Source of the DNA: Paenibacillus algorifonticola
GTDB lineage: Bacteria; Bacillota; Bacilli; Paenibacillales; Paenibacillaceae
Assembly (NCBI RefSeq): GCF_000971975.1
Contig: NZ_LAQO01000002.1
Coordinates: 62,001-126,000 of the forward strand
DNA length: 64,000 nucleotides
Reading direction: 5' to 3'
Under the pieces are notes generated by a model. That model did no database searches, was not told where the DNA came from, and was given only the letters and a program-made list of their open reading frames with translations. This document shows positions 8,384 through 17,885 of the stretch, in pieces. The position numbers were made by a program, and so were the translations under genes. Numbering within the stretch: position 1 is the first letter of the stretch; every line of letters begins with the position of its first letter.

Positions 8384-8455
8384 TCATAATACCAGTATTA
8401 TAAGCGCAAGGGCATTTTTATGAACAAATAACGGAAGCTGCCGTCCGTGAGGAAA
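8384..8455 (+). other. Possible degenerate relative of the ileS-leader repeat
   Basis: The stretch after the DUF5665 gene shares scattered matches with the 4546-4749 element: TTATAAG, then AGGGC, then a T-rich gap, then AACGGAAGC, with a short ACGG/CCGT stem. The resemblance is weak and was judged by eye. The rest of the 8344-8460 spacer between the convergent genes shows nothing else of note. Confidence 0.2.
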
Positions 8456-8460
8456 CGTAT

Positions 8461-9177
8461 TTAACTGTCCTGCTCTAAATGGTGGTCGCCTTCTTCACTC
8501 TCCATATAACGCTTATATTGTGAATTATGAATAATGGACACATGGCGTCCGGTTATGTCGGTGGCGACGAAGCTTTCCAGCTGCTCCACAAAACCGTCGT
8601 TTTCCTCTGAGGCGGAGCCGATATGCGCATAATCGGTCGCCTCGGGATTGCCGGACATGGCGGGGGAGTCGGAGTTGCCCCATTGCTCGACGATTTGCCA
8701 GGCATCCTCGCCGTCGAAGCCGGCCCAGCCTGTGTATGCTTTTTCACTGGAGTAGCCGTAAGGCAGTTGGATCGTTTCTTCCTCAATAGGACGATTGTAG
8801 GTTAACTCTTGGCGCGGGGCATGGTCCAGGCAATATAAGCAATCTGGAATAGCCTCCAGACGTTCGTATGGAATAGGCTCCTTGCACACGATGCAGGAAC
8901 CGTATGTCCCGTTTTGAAAAGCTTCAAGCGCTGCGTCGATACGGTTCAAATGCAGCTCCTCCTGCTCCAGCAATGCGATATCCTTGCTGCGCTCGAACAT
9001 ATCAGTTCCGGCATCGGCAGGATGATTGTCGATGGTTGTAAGATCGCTGCTATTCGATTTCCATCCCGTATCAAGACCATAATGGCCATTATGCTCTAGT
9101 CGTTGTTCAATGTCTTGCTTGTCCGATATTAATCGAGCGTGCAGCTCGCTAAGCTGTTCCATCGTAGGCAGCCGCAT
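8461..9177 (-). CDS. TraR/DksA-type zinc-finger protein, YteA/YlyA family
   Basis: A protein of about 238 residues with an N-terminal helical hairpin (residues about 5-90) and a C4 zinc finger, CIVCKEPIPYERLEAIPDC then LYC. This is the DksA/TraR layout of the YteA family, found in endospore formers. A variable acidic C-terminal half follows. B. subtilis has ylyA between ileS and lspA and YlyA binds RNA polymerase with sigma-G; this gene occupies that position but on the opposite strand, so orthology is an inference. I start at ATG 9177, preceded by AAAGGATGGTG; the open frame extends to 9231. Confidence 0.75.
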   Translation of the reverse strand: MRLPTMEQLSELHARLISDKQDIEQRLEHNGHYGLDTGWKSNSSDLTTIDNHPADAGTDMFERSKDIALLEQEELHLNRIDAALEAFQNGTYGSCIVCKEPIPYERLEAIPDCLYCLDHAPRQELTYNRPIEEETIQLPYGYSSEKAYTGWAGFDGEDAWQIVEQWGNSDSPAMSGNPEATDYAHIGSASEENDGFVEQLESFVATDITGRHVSIIHNSQYKRYMESEEGDHHLEQDS

Positions 9178-9323
9178 GGCAGGCACCATCCTTTGTTCAT
9201 TTAGTCCTCCGCACCGCAGAGGCTGGCTCATTCCATATTGACTATGCTACAATAGCTTGGGACATATGACGGAATGTTATGCAGACGGATAGGTCCAGCA
9301 TGCACAACGAAAGGAGAAAGTAG

Positions 9324-9848
9324 ATGCGTTATTACTACTACTGGATCGCTTTATTCGTATTTGTTGTAGATTTTATAACGAAGAAAATAATTGCGACAAA
9401 GCTGAATCTGGGTGATTTGATTAGTGTAATTGGCAATTTCTTTTACATTACTTCGCACCGCAACAGGGGAGCTGCCTTTGGCATTTTGCAGGAGCAGCGT
9501 TTATTTTTTATCATCATTACAATTGTTATTTTAGCCGCGATTATCTGGTACATACAAACGACTCGGAAGCTCGGCAAAGTATGGTTGCTAACAGGGCTTG
9601 GACTTGTGCTTGGCGGAGCGTTCGGCAATTTTCTTGATCGGGCCATGTATGGCGAAGTTGTCGATTTCCTGCTGTTTAATTTCGGAAGCTATTCGTTCCC
9701 GATTTTTAATGTCGCTGATTCGGCGATTTGCATTGGTGTCGTGCTGATATTAATTGATGCCTTGCTGACCTCGAAACAAGAGAAGCAGGATCAAATGAGA
9801 AGTGAAAAGGATAAGGAGTCTAACCCGAATGAGCAGCAAACCGTTTGA
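9324..9848 (+). CDS. lspA: Lipoprotein signal peptidase (signal peptidase II)
   Basis: LspA, 174 residues, the membrane aspartyl protease that cleaves the signal peptide from diacylglyceryl prolipoproteins. Four transmembrane helices are visible. The catalytic aspartates lie in GAFGNFLDRAMYGEVVDF and PIFNVADSAICIGV, and the conserved SHRNRGAAFGIL is present. The C-terminal tail is a charged extension (residues about 148-174). AGGAGAAAG precedes the ATG. Its end overlaps the rluD-type gene by 20 bases, so the two are probably translationally coupled. It would process the lipoproteins encoded at 13.6, 26.1 and 31.0 kb. Confidence 0.95.
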   Translation: MRYYYYWIALFVFVVDFITKKIIATKLNLGDLISVIGNFFYITSHRNRGAAFGILQEQRLFFIIITIVILAAIIWYIQTTRKLGKVWLLTGLGLVLGGAFGNFLDRAMYGEVVDFLLFNFGSYSFPIFNVADSAICIGVVLILIDALLTSKQEKQDQMRSEKDKESNPNEQQTV

Positions 9849-10806
9849 TGGACAAGAAGTAGAGCAAGAGATGGAGCAGGAAGAGCAGGAACAATTGGGG
9901 TTTGTCATTAACGAGGATCAGGCTGGGGAACGTCTGGATAAAGTCGTAACCGAAGCTATGGATGATCCGGCCATATCGCGTACCCAGGTACAGGAATGGC
10001 TCAAGGCCCAAGCCGTTACGGTGAACGGACAAACAGGCAAAAGAAATTATAAAGTTGCCGCGGGCGACGTTATCGTCGTTACAATTCCAGAACCGGAAGA
10101 GGCGGTCATTGATCCTGAAAATATACCGCTTGATATCGTCTATGAGGATAGCGACGTCATCGTTATTAATAAGCCGCGCGGATTAGTCGTTCACCCTGCG
10201 CCGGGTCATTCATCCGGTACCGTTGTCAACGCGCTCATGTATCATTGTAAAGACTTGTCGGGCATTAACGGTGTACTTCGTCCCGGCATTGTCCATCGCA
10301 TTGACAAGGACACCTCAGGGCTGCTGATGATCGCGAAAAATGATTTGGCTCACGCTTCGCTCGCTGCGCAGCTGAAGGATCATTCGATTACGCGCAAATA
10401 TATCGGTTTGGTGCATGGCAATTTGCCGCATGACCACGGCACGATTGATGCGCCAATCGGCAGGGATACGAATGACCGTAAAATGTTTACGGTTACGGAG
10501 CGCAACAGCAAGCATGCGGTAACGCATTTCATGGTTATCGAGCGAATTGGGGAAGACTATTCACTAGTGGAGCTCCAGCTGGAGACAGGGCGGACACATC
10601 AAATCCGCGTACATTTAAAATATATTGGCTATCCGCTTGCAGGCGATCCGATGTATGGACGCAACAAGACGGTAGCGCTTAAGGGACAAGCGCTGCATGC
10701 GGCGGTGCTTGGCTTCAAGCATCCGCGCACAGGCGAGCAGATGCATTTCGAAGCGCCAATTCCTGGCGATATGAACCATATATTGAATGTGCTGCGCGGC
10801 CGATAA
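9829..10806 (+). CDS. ylyB: RluD-family ribosomal large-subunit pseudouridine synthase
   Basis: A RluA/RluD-type pseudouridine synthase of about 325 residues. An acidic N-terminal tail is followed by an S4 RNA-binding domain (residues about 25-85, AGERLDKVVTEAM ... VTVNGQTGKRNYKV). The catalytic domain carries HRIDKDTSGLLMIAKN with the catalytic Asp, and LVELQLETGRTHQIRVHL. ATG 9829 is chosen because AAGGAG lies 12 bases upstream; it overlaps lspA. lspA followed by this gene matches the B. subtilis lspA-ylyB order, where pyrR comes next. Which uridines it modifies cannot be told from sequence. Confidence 0.92.
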   Translation: MSSKPFDGQEVEQEMEQEEQEQLGFVINEDQAGERLDKVVTEAMDDPAISRTQVQEWLKAQAVTVNGQTGKRNYKVAAGDVIVVTIPEPEEAVIDPENIPLDIVYEDSDVIVINKPRGLVVHPAPGHSSGTVVNALMYHCKDLSGINGVLRPGIVHRIDKDTSGLLMIAKNDLAHASLAAQLKDHSITRKYIGLVHGNLPHDHGTIDAPIGRDTNDRKMFTVTERNSKHAVTHFMVIERIGEDYSLVELQLETGRTHQIRVHLKYIGYPLAGDPMYGRNKTVALKGQALHAAVLGFKHPRTGEQMHFEAPIPGDMNHILNVLRGR

Positions 10807-10928
10807 GCCGATGCCGTCCATGTGCATGGCAGCACAGTAGCGCAAAAATACAAACTTTTGGGCAAATCCTTTATTAAGTCTCAGGGAAAAGTAAGCTATT
10901 CTAGTAGTTAAAGGATTGGTGATAAATA

Positions 10929-12164
10929 ATGACGAACATTAATCATAATTACCAGGAGCTGCAAGGCAGCTATTTATTCTCTGAAATTGCAAAGCGTCGC
11001 ACACAGTTTATTAAAGAAAACCCGAATGCTGAAATTATTAGCTTAGGGATTGGTGACGTTACGCGGGGTTTGCCGGAAGCGGTTGTTAAAGCGATGCACG
11101 AAGCAGTGGACGAGCTGGCTGTGCCAGGCTCCTTTCGCGGATATGGCCCAGAGCAAGGATATGACTTCTTGATTAATGCCATTATCGAGAATGATTACAA
11201 AGCACGCGGCGTAGATATTCAAACGAACGAAGTATTTTTGAGCGATGGCTCGAAATGTGACGTCGGCAACATTCAGGAGATTTTTAGCCAAAACAGCATC
11301 GTAGCTGTTCAAGATCCCGTTTATCCGGTTTATGTGGACACGAATGTTATGGCTGGACGCTCTGGCAAATATAATACAGATTCGAAGCGTTATGAAAATA
11401 TCGTTTATCTGGAATGCACGGCGGAAAACAACTTCACGCCAAGCTTGCCAGACCGCAAGGTGGATCTCATTTACCTGTGTTACCCGAACAATCCGACGGG
11501 CATGACGCTTTCCCGTGAGGAATTGCAAAAATGGGTCGACTATGCAAAAAGCAACAACTGCATCATCCTATATGATTCGGCTTATGAAGCTTTCATTCAA
11601 GAATCGGATGTACCGCATAGCATTTATGAAATCGAAGGCGCGAAGGAAGTCGCGATCGAATTCCGCAGCTTCTCGAAAACAGCGGGCTTCACAGGCGTTC
11701 GCTGTGCTTACACCGTCGTTCCTCGTGAGCTGAAAGGCTTCGATGACAACGGCAAGGAAGTATTGATCAATGATCTGTGGAATCGTCGTCACACAACGAA
11801 GTTCAACGGAGTGTCTTACGTAACGCAGCGCGGTGCAGCAGCGATCTATTCACCTGAAGGCAAAGAGCAAATTAAAGCGCTTGTTGACTACTACATGACG
11901 AATGCGAAAATTATTCGTGACGGCCTTGCTTCGCTCGGTCTTGAAGTATTTGGCGGCGTTAATGCGCCCTACATTTGGCTGAAAACGCCAAACGGCCTCG
12001 ATTCATGGGCATTTTTCGATAAGCTGCTTTCGGAGGCCAACATTGTGGGTACGCCGGGCGTCGGCTTCGGACAAAGTGGTCAAGGCTACTTCCGCCTGAC
12101 GGCATTCGGCAGCCGTGAGAATACGGAAAAAGCAGTTGAGCGTATTCGCAAAATGTCGCTGTAA
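10929..12164 (+). CDS. dapL: LL-diaminopimelate aminotransferase
   Basis: DapL, 411 residues, a fold type I PLP aminotransferase that converts tetrahydrodipicolinate directly to LL-diaminopimelate in lysine and cell-wall synthesis, bypassing the acylated route. The DapL-specific start [19 protein letters not shown] and [15 protein letters not shown] are present. The PLP lysine lies in [18 protein letters not shown], with [16 protein letters not shown] for cofactor contacts. GGATTGGTGAT precedes the ATG. It is monocistronic, closed by a strong terminator. Its place between rluD and the ger remnant differs from B. subtilis. Confidence 0.95.
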   Translation: MTNINHNYQELQGSYLFSEIAKRRTQFIKENPNAEIISLGIGDVTRGLPEAVVKAMHEAVDELAVPGSFRGYGPEQGYDFLINAIIENDYKARGVDIQTNEVFLSDGSKCDVGNIQEIFSQNSIVAVQDPVYPVYVDTNVMAGRSGKYNTDSKRYENIVYLECTAENNFTPSLPDRKVDLIYLCYPNNPTGMTLSREELQKWVDYAKSNNCIILYDSAYEAFIQESDVPHSIYEIEGAKEVAIEFRSFSKTAGFTGVRCAYTVVPRELKGFDDNGKEVLINDLWNRRHTTKFNGVSYVTQRGAAAIYSPEGKEQIKALVDYYMTNAKIIRDGLASLGLEVFGGVNAPYIWLKTPNGLDSWAFFDKLLSEANIVGTPGVGFGQSGQGYFRLTAFGSRENTEKAVERIRKMSL

Positions 12165-12191
12165 GCTGGCTATAGTACCTCGCAAGAGAGA

Positions 12192-12226
12192 AAAAGCTCC
12201 GCAACCTCAGGTTGCGGAGCTTTTTT
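12192..12226. terminator. Bidirectional terminator between dapL and the ger operon
   Basis: AAGCTCCGCAACCT and AGGTTGCGGAGCTT form a 14-base-pair stem with a two-base loop, with an A run on one side and six T on the other. It lies between the convergent dapL and gerAB and can serve both. The reconstructed 3' end of gerAB reaches into its stem. Confidence 0.92.
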
Positions 12227-13314
12227 GCTTGAATTTTTTCTTCATATAATAGATGGAAACGAGCAGTGCCGGAAGTATAAAGCCATGGGTGAAATCCCAG
12301 TCGATCCAGTAGGGAACAATCGTTTTGACATAATACAAAGATTGGGTGCCACCATCATGGCCAGACCGAACATGAGGAAGGAGGTTGGAACGATGAGCGG
12401 TTTGAAGGTAGAGAGCCGCAGCAGCTGCGCCGTTCCGATCGAGAAGGCATAAAAATAAAGTACGGTTTTGAAGAAGGTCGAAATGACCCAGGCAGTAGCT
12501 ATTAAAGCTTCAATACGCTGGAGAAAAGCCCCGATATTGATTTTTTGCGTCAGCACATAAGTCGAATAAATATTATGCTCGGTAAAATAAGCGCCGAGAA
12601 CCGTCAAGGAAATAAACACGAGCAGGAAAAGCAGCAGTGAAGCGCATAAGGCCGAGATAAGCACATCCTTGTTCCGATGAGCTGGTTTGGAGGCATAGGG
12701 GAAAATCATGAGAAAGGAGCATAATTCCCCGAACGGATAAACGCTGAACATCATCGTAGCATGGGCGAATGACAGCCCTTCCGAGCCAAAATAGGGCTTC
12801 AACCGCTCTAAATCCATTTGCGGAATCAGACAGACAATTAAAGCTATACAAATAAAAATAAACAGTGGCAACAAGATTTCGGCGCTTCGGGCAATCGACT
12901 CAATGCCATTCCATACGCCCCACATGAGGATCAGCACGAACAAGAGATGGATGTAGCGAATAGGTGTACTCTGGAACAGCTGAGTTGTCAAAAAGTCTCC
13001 AACCTCACGGATGAAGGTTGAGCCAGCCAGCAGGAAAAAGAGCAAATAAGCGCAGCTGAGCAGCGCCCCCAGCCATTTTCCGAGAATACGGTCATTGATT
13101 TGAACTAGATTGAGCTTTGGGTAAAAGCTGCTCAAATGGAGAATCAGCCAAAGAATAAGCAACCCGATAGGTATGCCGAACAGGGCGGCGATCCACCCAT
13201 CCTGCTGCGCGTAGCCCGCAATAATAGCAGGTATGATCAAGATCATATCGCCAACAGCGGCTAAATAACAAGCACGGCCAGCTGTCTTGCGCTAATTCTT
13301 CCTTTTTCCAGCAT
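12207..13314 (-). pseudogene. GerAB-type germinant-receptor permease, two frameshifts
   Basis: This is the B subunit of a Ger spore germinant receptor, an APC-superfamily membrane protein with about ten helices. The longest open frame (12242-13246) starts inside the first helix and has an off-frame tail. From ATG 13314 another frame reads MLEKGRISARQLAVLVI and stops at TAG near 13261; one extra T there would join LAAVGDMILIIPAI. Near 12340 a second one-base loss leaves the family frame; restoring it gives KTIVPYWIDWDFTHGFILPA then LLVSIYYMKKKF and a stop at 12207. The repaired protein would have about 369 residues, the family norm. Sequencing error at both sites is the main alternative. Confidence 0.82.
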
Positions 13315-13337
13315 GGCATAGTGGCTCCCTTCATGGT

Positions 13338-13577
13338 TTAAGGTCGGAACATTCGATCGAAAAATTGATTGACGGGCTCATAAATCGTAATTAACGCATT
13401 AAGCGGGCTTGGCACAGGCTTCACATTTGCTGCGTAAATGCTGAAGGCGGTTCCGGCACTGAGCAGCAGAAAATAAGCAAAAGCCTCGCGTTTCAGCTTT
13501 TTTTTGATTAAAGCGGGCATTTGAATCATCCCGAAGGAAATAGCGATACATAATACAATGAGCGTTGGCAGTGACAT
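13338..13577 (-). CDS. Small two-helix membrane protein of the ger operon (D-subunit-like)
   Basis: A 79-residue protein with two hydrophobic segments, about residues 2-22 and 31-50, separated by KKKLKRE, and a polar tail ending NQFFDRMFRP. AAAGGAG precedes its ATG. It lies between gerAC and gerAB on the same strand. Small two-helix D subunits are known in several Bacillus germinant receptors (for example GerKD) and modulate receptor activity; assigning this gene to that class rests on size, topology and position. The frame appears intact although its neighbours are damaged. Confidence 0.6.
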   Translation of the reverse strand: MSLPTLIVLCIAISFGMIQMPALIKKKLKREAFAYFLLLSAGTAFSIYAANVKPVPSPLNALITIYEPVNQFFDRMFRP

Positions 13578-13581
13578 TGGT

Positions 13582-14787
13582 TTACTCCTTTATATCCTGT
13601 AAAATAGAATCGTCGAGCATGCCGACCCCTCGCAGTTGAACATGAACTTCGTATTCTACCTTCAGTCTTGGGAACTCCTCATCCCAATGATCGCGTAATT
13701 GCGCCCACTGCTTGGGATTATTTCGGCTAATATTCAGACCAAATCCAAAAATGTCGGATTTAAAACGCTTTTGAACAGTTTTTACAGATTCTTTCATAAA
13801 CATTTCGATTTTTTCGCTGCCCTCCTTCTCAATGATTCTGAGGTCATCCTGACTGGAGATTGGCACGGTACAAGCATCTCCCATGATGCTGGACATATTG
13901 TTGACTTTAATGTGGATAACCGGATTTCCGTCTACAATTTTGGAGGTAACATCGGTCTGGCTGCGCAGTACCTTGATGCTTAGCTTGCCTTTATGGTCCG
14001 GGCAAGGTAAGTTTCCCGTCGTACTTTTTATATTGTTTGTAATATAGTTATAGCCTTTGCTTTCCTGCTCGTTCATCCATCCAAGCAGCCTGTCCTTCTT
14101 GAGCACCGCCATGCCAGTATACGTCAAATTCGCTACGGGCTTAATTGTCGTCAAATTATCCTTATTTCCACCGTTCTGCTTATCACCTACAATTTGGACG
14201 CCAGTCAGTACAGGCTCAACACCGTCGCTAATCATTTTCTCCAATAAATCGTCAGTGACGGTAGTAATAGTAGGTGCCCATGTTTTTGCGGAATTTTGCA
14301 GGGAAAGGAACAAATTATTGGCTGGAATGGTTTCCAGCGGGGTTAAAACATTCAAAATATCCGAAGCTCTCGAATGGCGCGCGATCATCACATAATAGTC
14401 CGGGCGGATTTCCGGATGCCGCAAAAAAGTTTCCAACTCATCGGCAATGCCCATTCTGGCGACCGCTTCGCTGAAAATAAGTACGCGAATATGGGACATA
14501 TAGCTATTCCGTGGGCTAGTCAGGGTCATTTTATTAATCGCTTCGAGGATGGTGGGCGCGCTCGCTTGGTACAGCGTAACGGGCGTTGTCGTGCTTTTTC
14601 CTGAATTGGATGCTACTTCCGATGGGACGACGATCTGGCAGGATACTTCCAGCATATTGTTCTTTCCCTTATCGATCGCCATAGCAAGCACGATGCCAAG
14701 TTCGTTCATTTCCTGACGGTCCCAGCAGCCAGTTATCAACAGCAAAATTAAAGCGGCAGCCAGCAAGGAAATACCTGTTCTTTTCAT
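13582..14787 (-). CDS. GerAC-type germinant-receptor lipoprotein
   Basis: The C subunit of a Ger receptor, 401 residues. A lipoprotein signal LAAALILLLITGCWDRQEMN puts the modified cysteine at about residue 21, and WDRQEMNELGIVLAMAIDKG is the family start. The protein is otherwise hydrophilic, as expected for the outer face of the spore inner membrane. It ends with the GerAC C-terminal domain (FGFGLNISRNNPKQWAQL). GGAAGGGGA precedes the ATG. The reading frame looks complete, unlike gerAA and gerAB on either side, so it may be the last intact part of a dying operon. Confidence 0.88.
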   Translation of the reverse strand: MKRTGISLLAAALILLLITGCWDRQEMNELGIVLAMAIDKGKNNMLEVSCQIVVPSEVASNSGKSTTTPVTLYQASAPTILEAINKMTLTSPRNSYMSHIRVLIFSEAVARMGIADELETFLRHPEIRPDYYVMIARHSRASDILNVLTPLETIPANNLFLSLQNSAKTWAPTITTVTDDLLEKMISDGVEPVLTGVQIVGDKQNGGNKDNLTTIKPVANLTYTGMAVLKKDRLLGWMNEQESKGYNYITNNIKSTTGNLPCPDHKGKLSIKVLRSQTDVTSKIVDGNPVIHIKVNNMSSIMGDACTVPISSQDDLRIIEKEGSEKIEMFMKESVKTVQKRFKSDIFGFGLNISRNNPKQWAQLRDHWDEEFPRLKVEYEVHVQLRGVGMLDDSILQDIKE

Positions 14788-14802
14788 GCGGCGTCCCCTT
14801 CC

Positions 14803-15990
14803 TTATAAGCGTTTCGTACGTTTCTTTTGCCTTTTTTTCTGTCCATTGCCATTGGAGTATGGTCGATTCATCATATGCGTCCATGGCATACGAAACAGTG
14901 AATCTTTTATATCTGAGGCTACGAATGGGCCGAATGGACTCATGTAGGCTGCGCCAAAAGAACGCAAATTCGTCAAATGCAGCAAAATGGCCAGCAGTCC
15001 AAGCAAAATACCGAAAAATCCGAACGTTGCCGCTAAAATTATATAGAAGGAGGGCGCAAGCATGGCTATAAAAAACGATAAATAGCGAATGAGCCGCAAC
15101 AGGGTGCTGATATCTGCGCGCTGATAATAGTCCTCGGGCGATTGGAAGAAATGGACGAACAGTGAAGGGATAAGCATGACGAACGGCGTGCCGTCTACAA
15201 TAATCGCGACGCGGCCTTCCAGCAGCCCCGCAGCGACCGTATCAGGGCGCTCGCTGTTGTAGATCGTAGGAAAAGGCGTCAGTGTAACGTCCTGAATCAG
15301 CTCCTCGATATAGCCGCTTTCCAAAATGCTGTCGATATCAATATCATCCAGTCTGCGCCGGACCTCTTCGAGTACGCCTTTATCGACGAGATGATTCACG
15401 TACATGAGGGCAACGGATGTTTTCGTTATTTTTCCGATTTGCCTTGTTTCCATCCAGAGCTGAGAATCTTTAATCCTTCTGCGGATTAAAGTCGTATTCG
15501 TGCGCAAATTTTCAGTGAACGCCTCCATTGGCCCGCGAACGACCGATTGCGACTGTGGCTCGGTTATGCTGCGGTCTTCCCAGCCAGCTGCACTAATACT
15601 AATGGCTTGCGAGCTGTTATCCAATAGCAAAATAATAGCCCCAGACAGCAGGCGATGAAACAGAAGCTCCATCTCATCGATATAATCGGTGTTTCCAGCG
15701 ATTAAAACGTCCTCTTTTACATGGATCAGACGATCATTTGGATCATCAAACTTAGGCGTATGCTCATTCGCATAGCCCATAAGAGAGCCTAGAACCGACT
15801 GATGAAGCATTTGAACATCAATCATGCCTTCAATATAAACGAGAGCACCAGGCCACAGATGCAGGCAGGAGAAGCACTTGATGACGAGATCGGAGCTGCC
15901 GCCGATTTCAGTCTGAATATGCTTAATACACGCTTCGAGCGAAGCGGGCAGGCTGATTTTTTCATGCGGCTGAGATACGTGCGACTGCAT
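14803..15990 (-). CDS. GerAA-type germinant-receptor subunit with internal in-frame deletion
   Basis: The A subunit of a Ger receptor, here only about 395 residues against 480-500 usual. The N-terminal ligand-domain half and the membrane entry are normal, with PFPTIYNSERPDTVAAGLLE and LRLIRYLSFFIAMLAPSFYI. The text then jumps at about residue 319 (near 15034) straight to ATFGFFGILLGLLAILLHLT, the last helix. The missing block of roughly 100 residues normally holds the SLLLSIAAAREGVPFP region and several helices. The frame stays open, so a shortened protein could be made but is unlikely to work. AGGAGTG before ATG 15990 sets the start; TTG 16011 is also in frame. Confidence 0.82.
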   Translation of the reverse strand: MQSHVSQPHEKISLPASLEACIKHIQTEIGGSSDLVIKCFSCLHLWPGALVYIEGMIDVQMLHQSVLGSLMGYANEHTPKFDDPNDRLIHVKEDVLIAGNTDYIDEMELLFHRLLSGAIILLLDNSSQAISISAAGWEDRSITEPQSQSVVRGPMEAFTENLRTNTTLIRRRIKDSQLWMETRQIGKITKTSVALMYVNHLVDKGVLEEVRRRLDDIDIDSILESGYIEELIQDVTLTPFPTIYNSERPDTVAAGLLEGRVAIIVDGTPFVMLIPSLFVHFFQSPEDYYQRADISTLLRLIRYLSFFIAMLAPSFYIILAATFGFFGILLGLLAILLHLTNLRSFGAAYMSPFGPFVASDIKDSLFRMPWTHMMNRPYSNGNGQKKRQKKRTKRL

Positions 15991-16108
15991 CTGTTTCACT
16001 CCTGCTGGCAAAATATCCGTAATTGCTTGTTAGTATGCCAACTGCCTGTAAAAAATATGTTAGTTATCCAATCAAAGGCTGGCGGTACGTATTTACTGCT
16101 GCTGCCCC

Positions 16109-16137
16109 TTGACATCTTATGTCGAACGTGGGATAAT
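16109..16137 (+). promoter_or_regulatory. Promoter of the pyr operon
   Basis: TTGACA (16109-16114), a 17-base spacer and GATAAT (16132-16137) form a strong sigma-A promoter. It lies about 30 bases upstream of the PyrR-binding loop, so the whole attenuator would be in the transcript. Confidence 0.85.
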
Positions 16138-16159
16138 TCCTTTGGTATAAAGTTGTACC

Positions 16160-16323
16160 TTTAACTCAGTCCTGAGAGGCTGGCAAGGTAGCGTGAATAG
16201 TTGATTAATTAAGCTGGGGACTAGCAACTCCTCATCTTCCGCAACTCATGAGGTTGGCGGAGATGGATGGAATCCACAGCGGTTAATCATGGGCTCCTTG
16301 CGAATACGCAAGGAGTCTTTTTT
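16160..16323 (+). promoter_or_regulatory. PyrR-dependent attenuator in the pyr leader
   Basis: AGTCCTGAGAGGCT at 16168-16181 matches the PyrR-binding loop of the anti-antiterminator. An intermediate stem CCTCAT/ATGAGG lies near 16228-16254. The terminator is CTCCTTGCG (16294-16302) paired with CGCAAGGAG (16307-16315) and followed by a T run. With UMP bound, PyrR stabilises the binding loop and lets the terminator form. I found only this one copy of the loop in the operon, whereas B. subtilis has three. The leader and promoter account for the non-coding stretch 15991-16384. Confidence 0.92.
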
Positions 16324-16327
16324 ATAA

Positions 16328-16954
<627 letters not shown>

Positions 16955-17854
16955 ATGACACTTTTACAGCTCAAACAGCGCAGTTTGCTTGGTTTGAAGG
17001 AGCTTGACGCAGAGGAAATTATCGCCATATTGGATCGTGCCGCTCATTGGGAGCAGCAGGAGACGAAAGTGCAGAACGTGCTGCAGGGCAAGTTTGCAGC
17101 TAATATGTTTTTCGAGAACAGCACGCGCACACGCTTTTCCTTCGAGGTAGCGGAGAAGCGGCTTGGGGCGGAAGTGCTGAACTTCTCGGCAGCCGTATCG
17201 AGTGTGCAGAAGGGCGAATCGGTATATGATACCGTTCGCACCTTGGAGTCGATGGGCATAGACGTCGGCATCATCAGGCTCAAGCCGATTGGCTTGCTTG
17301 CCGAACTGGCTACGAAAATTAAAGTGCCGCTGATTAACGCGGGCGATGGCAACAACGAGCATCCGACGCAGGCGCTGCTTGATCTATATACGATGCGCAA
17401 GCAATTTGGCGCAATTAAAGGTTTGACCGTCTCGATTATCGGAGACATCCTGCACAGCCGCGTAGCGCGTTCGAACTTATATGCGCTGCAAAAGCTGGGC
17501 GCTACGGTGAAGTTTTGCGCTCCTGCGAACTTGCAGGCGTCCGACCTTGACGCCCGTTATGTGACGATGGAGGAAGCGCTGAAATCCGATGTCGTGATGA
17601 TGCTGCGGGTACAGCTGGAGCGTCACGAAAGCGGCATGCTGAGCTCGGCTGAAAGCTACCGCGAGCAGTTCGGACTCACGGTGGAGCGAGCAGCGACAAT
17701 GCCGGATCACGCGATTATTATGCACCCGGCGCCGATCAACCGCAATGTTGAAATTGACGATGAGCTTGTCGAGCATGCCAAGTCCCGGATTTTTAAGCAG
17801 ATGGAGCACGGGGTTCCGGTCAGAATGGCCGTCATAGAACGGGCTTTAAACTAA
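16955..17854 (+). CDS. pyrB: Aspartate carbamoyltransferase catalytic subunit
   Basis: PyrB, 299 residues, catalyses carbamoyl phosphate plus aspartate to carbamoyl aspartate, the committed pyrimidine step. The carbamoyl-phosphate site is FFENSTRTRFSFEVAEKRLG, with NAGDGNNEHPTQALLDLYT and the aspartate-site MHPAPINRNVEID. It is the Bacillus-type single-gene enzyme; no pyrI regulatory subunit is present. GGGGGCAAGCC before the ATG overlaps the end of pyrR. Expression depends on the PyrR leader. Confidence 0.95.
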   Translation: MTLLQLKQRSLLGLKELDAEEIIAILDRAAHWEQQETKVQNVLQGKFAANMFFENSTRTRFSFEVAEKRLGAEVLNFSAAVSSVQKGESVYDTVRTLESMGIDVGIIRLKPIGLLAELATKIKVPLINAGDGNNEHPTQALLDLYTMRKQFGAIKGLTVSIIGDILHSRVARSNLYALQKLGATVKFCAPANLQASDLDARYVTMEEALKSDVVMMLRVQLERHESGMLSSAESYREQFGLTVERAATMPDHAIIMHPAPINRNVEIDDELVEHAKSRIFKQMEHGVPVRMAVIERALN

Positions 17855-17885
17855 CTTTTAGATGAAATCGGGAGGGTGAACCAAT

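Noticed and set aside
13092..13334. An 80-codon minus-strand frame at the start of gerAB
   Set aside because: It is the out-of-frame reading through the gerAB frameshift region and has no membrane character of its own.
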